Assembly (NCBI GenBank): GCA_019022495.1
Contig: JAFEKR010000002.1
Span: forward strand, 5,084,001-5,148,000
DNA from: Epichloe hybrida
Taxonomy: Eukaryota > Ascomycota > Sordariomycetes > Hypocreales > Clavicipitaceae
Direction: 5' to 3'
DNA length: 64,000 bases
The position numbers were made by a program, and so were the translations under genes. The notes below the pieces were generated by a model. That model did no database searches. It saw nothing but the letters and a program-made list of their open reading frames with translations, and had not been told where the DNA came from. Of this stretch, positions 58,720 through 64,000 are shown piece after piece. Position 1 is the first letter of the stretch; every line of letters starts with the position of its first letter.

Positions 58720-61078
58720 ATGCAGGCGGTAAGTGCGAGCATCCGTATGTCCTGCCTTGAACACTCTTCCCTCGGCTACAGACTCTTGGTGTTTGGCTCT
58801 TCCTCTCTTCTTCCCTGTCTACTCGCGTCAGGCTCTCCCTTGAATCTCATCCTGCTCCAGTTGCCAATTTCTCAATTCCATAACAATTTGTTGCTTCTTT
58901 GCTCCTGAACTCTCAGCTGGATGGCATATCTGTATGGTTGCTGCATTTTTGTCGTTGAAAATCTCCCGAAACCACAGCGGTGTTCCTTTCCGCGTCTGGG
59001 ACGGCATTCGCGCAGAGTTCGTTCTGTGTTTGTTCTTGAGATGTCGTGCATTTCTTACAATCACTCGTTGTTTCCAAAGCTGATCCTTATTTTTAGGACA
59101 TGGCATCGTCACTTGGATCCACGAGAGATTGTACTCCGGTTTCAACGAACAAGCTTATTCCGCTGCTTTGCACAGTTTGCCCGGACGCACCACGCTTCTC
59201 CGATGTCTCCCATTTACTCACACACATTGCTTCCAAAGGTCACTTACATCATGAAACCCAAACCAAGCTCATAGCGCATCAAGATATTGCAGCATCGGTC
59301 ACCCTGCAGCAATATGAGCGATGGTACAAGGACAACGGCATCGAAACACTACTCGTTGAAAGAATGAGGGCCAAACAAAAGAAGGAGGCAGTCAAAAAGA
59401 TTCGCAAGCGGGATTCTACCCCATTTGCGCCGTCTAAAGTAAGCTCATTCCATGAATCTGTACTACGGCCTATGCGTAAGCTTGTTAACAGCCTCTAGCT
59501 TAAAAGAAAGTCCAAGCGATCCAGCCAAAAAGCAGCTGTGAAAGCAGAAGACGCAGAGTTTCCTCAAGAGTTTTCGCTTTTCCCAGGATTCTTCCCTTCA
59601 GAAAACGATGTCGAGCTAGATGAAGAGTCCATTAGTGGTGACATGCTGTTACTCAAAGGCCAAGTCTGGCCAGGCATGGGCAAAATGGATCTTGCCAACG
59701 AGGATATGAAACGAACACGCAACCAAAGGAAACCCAATTCCGTGATCGAAAAGATGCGCCGAACATCAGAAAGAATTGAGCCAACTCAAGTCATCATGAC
59801 TTCGGATTTCGAGGTGGAGCGAGTTAAAGGGGTATACGACAGTTCTTCACCAATTCCCGATGAAGAGGCAGAGGTAATCACGACACATTAAGGAAACCAA
59901 ACTATTCTTTTCTTCCAAATCTAATGTTTCAAGACTCCTAAAAGGGCTCCTAGGCCAAAGCGAAAACGGCCTCAAGCCCTTGCTGAGATTTCAGTCAATG
60001 TTCCTCGACGCGGGCGACGACCCTCGCGTCGCCGGAATACAACAGCCAAAAATACGCCTCCGGCCCCAAAGGAGATCATGAATGATGTGCTGCTACCGAG
60101 CGTCTCAGATTCGTCCTCGATTAGACACGGACACGGCATCTTCCACGATGACGAGAACAGAGCTTCGGTATGGCCCCTGGACGTTTGGCTGTCCAATCTA
60201 CTAATGATGTCAGATATTTACGGCGAACGACTTTTTACGTCAACTGCCTCACGTCATGACCAAAGGTAATGCAACCCACAATTAGAATTGACCGAGATGT
60301 TAACAAACCTCAAGATTCGATGCTGGAACCCGATTCGGCCTTCACCACTACAGCTGTATGTCCCACTCGCCGCTTGTATCGCCTTCTCCGCCGTCGAGAG
60401 ACGGCCCGCCTCGCCTGCTTCCTTTGAGGAGCACACCTCGCATAAGAAACCAAAGCAGCTTTTGCGATACCTACAGTGGTAATCCTAGTTTTCGTGAGTA
60501 ACTTTATACATGAACTACCACGCCTCTCGGTAATGTGATGAGAAACTAACTCGCGGCCAGCCCCGGCTAGCCTTTCAGGATCTTCATTTAGTGTCACTGA
60601 CTCTCCACTGTATAACTATGCATCTCGGTTTCCCTTTCCAGCATGCTCTAGCGTTGGAGTTTCCGGGAGCGACATGTTCCAGTTCAATCCGAATCATCAT
60701 CTGCAACAACCTAAACAGGACGCTCATCCAAGTCCTGTGCATAGAGACTTGCTTAACGGAACAAGCAATCACCAGTTTCTTCATTTGTCTCAGTCCCAGT
60801 CAAATCCTCTTTTCGCTCAGGATCGTGCGATCTTTGGTTCATACCACGTTGCGGAGCATCCACAACCCCTCTCTGGCTTGAACCTCGAACCCTTGAATCA
60901 AGCCACAGAGCATAATCAGACCCCGACTAGTGATCAAGAAGCCCGAAACACTTCAGTTTGCAACATCAAAATCGAGCATTCTGGCGACATGGCCGATAGT
61001 GAGATGTCTGGAGAATGCAAACATTCCGGCTTCGCTGAGAATGAAGTTTGGGTCAGCACAGAAACGTTAGATCTTTGA
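58720..61078 (+). CDS. Conserved fungal protein with an N-terminal C2H2-like zinc-binding region, function unknown
   Basis: Proposed exons 58720-58728, 59097-59438, 59499-59873, 59934-60265, 60315-60493 and 60561-61078 give 584 aa. The best-supported part is LCTVCPDAPRFSDVSHLLTH followed by ASKGHLHHETQ near residue 25, a CxxC...HxxxH pattern like a single divergent C2H2 finger, followed by a helical ERMRAKQKKEA stretch. The middle is acidic then basic (RRGRRPSRRRN), and the C-terminus is Ser/Pro/Gln-rich, suggesting a nuclear regulator. The first exon (MQA) with a 368-nt intron is tentative; the start may be the ATG at 59100. Exon 4 is also uncertain: GTATGG at 60168 and CTACTAAT...CAG near 60195-60213 look like a 46-nt intron, but using it breaks the frame downstream. 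No family name recognised. Confidence 0.6.
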
Positions 61079-61582
61079 AACACGGTCAACGCCTTCTCTC
61101 ATCCGACGGAACTTGTAGCATTGTTTTAGCAAAATTGACATGGAAAACATCTGCTGCACGAGAACGAAAAAACAGACTTACAAACGGGTTCAATCCGTCT
61201 CCTGTATTTCTCGAGCAGTCATGGGTTGGCGTTCTGGGGCAAGTATGCTTTCAATTCAGCTCCTTTATTCATATTCAGTTGCATCTATACCAGCGTGTAC
61301 CTGAGTATATCCTACATTTCTGGGTTACTGCATGGGATTAATTACGTTTTATTAATGCACGAAGGGCACATGGCTGGGACCGTCATTCAGCAACCCGAAG
61401 AGGTAGAGTTAGTCCAAAAAGGTCCTGCGTGGTGTTGCATGGGAATAAGTTACTGAAATATCAATGATAATTACAGACCCATTGACTGGAATTGCAATGC
61501 CTATGAGTGGCGCAGATAGCTCACAAATGATGTACGCAAGACAAGACGCATGTACCCCCTGCTCTCTGACGACATGGCCAGG
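61079..61582. other. Convergent region zinc-finger-like gene / MSH3
   Basis: Roughly 500 bp of 3' sequence, nothing further recognised. Confidence 0.6.
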
Positions 61583-64000
61583 CTACAGTTGCTCGATTCC
61601 CGCAACGAGATGTTCTAGCTGGTCCGGGGTGCCTTGGAGAACATCCTCCAACGTCCGACTGGCCCCCATCAGCCGCCGCGTTCGCAGATCCAACTCCAAC
61701 TCGCTCGACTTGTGAGCGGCCACATCAATAACCTTTTTGGGAATACGAGCTAAACGTGCGACGTTCAGACCATAGGAACGATGAGCCACTCCTTCTCCTA
61801 CTTCGTAAAGAAACGTAATCTCCTCTTCTCCATCAGCACCCTTTCCGGCGTTGAATTTCATGTGCAGGTTCGTAACTCCAGGCAGCCCATCCACCACTCT
61901 GGCCAGGTTCTGGTAGTGCGTGATAAAGAGTGTAAGGCATCGTGTTTCGGTAACAACGTGCTCCAATACTGCCTGCGCAATGGCAGCACCGTCGTGGGTG
62001 CTTGTGCCACGACCGAGCTCATCAAGTATCACCAGGCTGCGTGGTGTAGCGGAGCGCAATATGCTGGCCGTCTCGGACACTTCCACCATGAATGTGGATT
62101 CGCCTGCAAACAGATTATCCTTTGCACCAGTACGTGTGTAGATGGCGTCACACAAGGTAAGTGAGATGGTGTCTGCGGGCACAAAGGACCCGACCTGGGC
62201 GAGGAGGACATTCAGGGCTAGAGCGCGCACATAGGATGATTTCCCACCCATGTTGGGTCCAGTGATGAGATGAGCCAATGGAGAAGGGTGAGCTAGAGTT
62301 GTAGTGAAAGGGATGTAGCCACTCTCGATTGTATGTTCAGCAATGGGATGTCGGCCCTGTGTAATGCAAATGGTGGGCTCTGACGACGAGGGCAGGAAGG
62401 AAGGTTTGCTATAGCCCGGCTGGGCGGCAACCTTGGATAGGGAAAGCAAACAATCCAGAGATGCCAGGGCCGAAACGGCGTCGCGAAGAGGTTGGTAGCC
62501 GGATGCTATTTCTGCGAGTAAGTCTTTGAATGCCTCGTCACATGCCGTGGCGAGAGCTTCGCGATGTTGGTCGCGCTCGGTAATCATGCGAACTACTTCC
62601 GGCGTATGAAAGCGTGAGACTTTCTTGGTTCCGGATATTTTGCTCCACGACGCAGGTACATTTTTGATTTCATTGTTGGGAACTTCTATGAGGAATTCGA
62701 TTCCAGCTACAGTGACGTAGTCGACTTTTTGCTTCTTGATTTTTTGGGCGGCGTCACTTAGATGTTCATTGAGATCGTGTTCGACGTGTGCAATGCCCAT
62801 TTGGTAATCCTGGATGTCTTCTGTCTGGTACTCTTCGCGGAAAAAGCCGTATTTGTCGTCTTTTCGGGCGGCTTCAAGGTTGATTCGCTCGAGGTAGGAT
62901 ACGACGGTTTTTAGGATTCGAGGTAGGGCGTTGATGGCTGAGGTGAGGAGGGTGGAGGTAAAGGGAATATCAGCAGAGGACTTGACGGAAGAGTAGTGCG
63001 TTGCAATCTTTTGTAGAGTCTGAAGCACAGATAATAGCTCTGGTCGAGTGCACTTTCCATAGTATATTCGGATCAGACTTCGCTCGAGGTCAGCTTTGGT
63101 TGTGGCAAGCAGCTTTTCAAGGTCGTCTACTGGGGCTGTGGATTGCTTGTCGAGCAATTCTTGGACGGCAGCAAGTCGCTCTTGTAACATCTCCTGAACG
63201 AGAAGAGGGCGACCGACCCATTTTCGGAGAAGACGCTGGCCGAAGCGAGTAAGTGTTTTGTCAAGAGCCCAGAATAGACTTCCCTTCTCCGTATGGTCGG
63301 TCGAGTTGCGATATACTTCGAGACTCTCTAGCGTGGTGCCGTTGATGAGCATATGGGACCTAGTGCTGAAGCCCTGGAAGTATTTAGTGAGATCAAGGAT
63401 GTGTTCGAGTCCGTATTCCTTGAGGTGGTTTATCATGGCCGATAGGCAAATTGTGACTGGCTCTGGGAGATGCAGAACCTTGTCCAGCAAGGCACTACCC
63501 GTCTCAGATGTGTCTTTGACTTTGTCAGCGTAGAATTGAGTAACGTGCGAGTACGCCTCAGCTGCCATGGTCTGTCCTCTTGGAACACGCTCTACTCTGC
63601 TTCGGTCACCAAACACATTGGTGCTACTTCCTGAGAGATGTTGTATGAGCTTGTCCGTTCCCTTTGTTAGATCGCCCACTATGAGAAACTCGCAAGGTGA
63701 GATGTGTAGCAGCCTGGTTTCTAATTCGCTTCGCATGAAGCCATCTTCGAAATTATCATAGATAATGTCGCCTGTCGCTGGTTGTACAGCCAGAATTCCT
63801 ACATCAACCTTCTCATCCATCCCACCTCCTTTGGATTTTGCTTCCGTTTCGGTTATGCAAAGTAGATAGCCACCGGCAGGGGCACCTTCAATTTGTTGCT
63901 CCAACTCGCCTACCTCGTCAATGTAGGTACCTTTTGTATAGAGGCTTGTAAGTTTTCGGGTAAAGGGGGTGTTGCGATTATCGCCTGCTTTTTTCAGGGC
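61583..64000 (-). CDS. MSH3: Mismatch repair ATPase Msh3 (5' part beyond window)
   Basis: An open reading frame runs from the window edge to the stop at 61583 (about 805 codons visible, no intron needed). The edge sequence reads [20 protein letters not shown] then TKGTYIDEV, the end of the Msh3 mismatch-binding domain. MutS connector, core, clamp and ATPase domains follow: Walker [13 protein letters not shown], Walker [13 protein letters not shown], then [12 protein letters not shown]. Msh3 pairs with Msh2 (MutS-beta) in the nucleus to recognise insertion/deletion loops and so controls repeat stability. The extended conserved C-terminus ([16 protein letters not shown]) is intact. Msh6 is the alternative, but the N-terminal text favours Msh3. 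The start codon and PCNA-binding N-terminus lie outside. Confidence 0.93.
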   Translation of the reverse strand, partial: ALKKAGDNRNTPFTRKLTSLYTKGTYIDEVGELEQQIEGAPAGGYLLCITETEAKSKGGGMDEKVDVGILAVQPATGDIIYDNFEDGFMRSELETRLLHISPCEFLIVGDLTKGTDKLIQHLSGSSTNVFGDRSRVERVPRGQTMAAEAYSHVTQFYADKVKDTSETGSALLDKVLHLPEPVTICLSAMINHLKEYGLEHILDLTKYFQGFSTRSHMLINGTTLESLEVYRNSTDHTEKGSLFWALDKTLTRFGQRLLRKWVGRPLLVQEMLQERLAAVQELLDKQSTAPVDDLEKLLATTKADLERSLIRIYYGKCTRPELLSVLQTLQKIATHYSSVKSSADIPFTSTLLTSAINALPRILKTVVSYLERINLEAARKDDKYGFFREEYQTEDIQDYQMGIAHVEHDLNEHLSDAAQKIKKQKVDYVTVAGIEFLIEVPNNEIKNVPASWSKISGTKKVSRFHTPEVVRMITERDQHREALATACDEAFKDLLAEIASGYQPLRDAVSALASLDCLLSLSKVAAQPGYSKPSFLPSSSEPTICITQGRHPIAEHTIESGYIPFTTTLAHPSPLAHLITGPNMGGKSSYVRALALNVLLAQVGSFVPADTISLTLCDAIYTRTGAKDNLFAGESTFMVEVSETASILRSATPRSLVILDELGRGTSTHDGAAIAQAVLEHVVTETRCLTLFITHYQNLARVVDGLPGVTNLHMKFNAGKGADGEEEITFLYEVGEGVAHRSYGLNVARLARIPKKVIDVAAHKSSELELDLRTRRLMGASRTLEDVLQGTPDQLEHLVAGIEQL

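Overview
The window comes from a filamentous ascomycete (Pezizomycotina; Sordariomycetes and most likely Hypocreales, by inference). Support: short GT-AG introns (about 49-150 nt, with a few longer candidates) with CTRAY-type branch sites, fungal versions of SLD3, TRS65 and PEX1, and an AT-rich block with the C-to-T at CpA signature of repeat-induced point mutation (RIP). No bacterial operon logic, rRNA, tRNA or CRISPR was seen.

Layout. 1-7.3 kb is an AT-rich, gene-free block: a RIP-killed Ty1/copia pol relic (1-3914), its probable 3' LTR (3978-4207), several tandem repeats and pentanucleotide arrays in inverted orientation. Composition changes abruptly near 7.3-7.45 kb. At 8091-8648 lies a compact TA-flanked element with 49-bp terminal inverted repeats; its interior is a two-period minisatellite bracketed by helically phased GCATATGC palindromes. 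It sits about 120 bp upstream of a glycerol-phosphatase gene. A gene-poor 9-kb stretch (9.7-18.7 kb) leads to a homeobox transcription factor gene.

From 22 kb to the end the window is a dense housekeeping region in which strands mostly alternate: SLD3 (+), TRS65 (-), PRP40 (+), RLI1 (-), CHD1 (+), PEX1 (-), MCM7 (+), mitoribosomal mS29/RSM23 (-), RRS1 (+), a RhoGAP (-), BET2 (+), an unidentified zinc-finger-like gene (+) and the 3' part of MSH3 (-, running off the window). Divergent pairs sharing a promoter region are TRS65/PRP40, RLI1/CHD1, PEX1/MCM7, RSM23/RRS1 and RhoGAP/BET2.

Functions: replication origin firing and helicase (SLD3, MCM7), mismatch repair (MSH3), chromatin remodelling (CHD1), splicing (PRP40), ribosome biogenesis and recycling (RRS1, RLI1, RSM23), vesicle traffic (TRS65, BET2), peroxisome import (PEX1), Rho signalling, glycerol metabolism and development. 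All exon joins were worked out by hand from splice signals, frame closure and remembered family conservation; no alignment was run. The most unusual feature is the minisatellite-filled inverted-repeat element at 8.1-8.65 kb.
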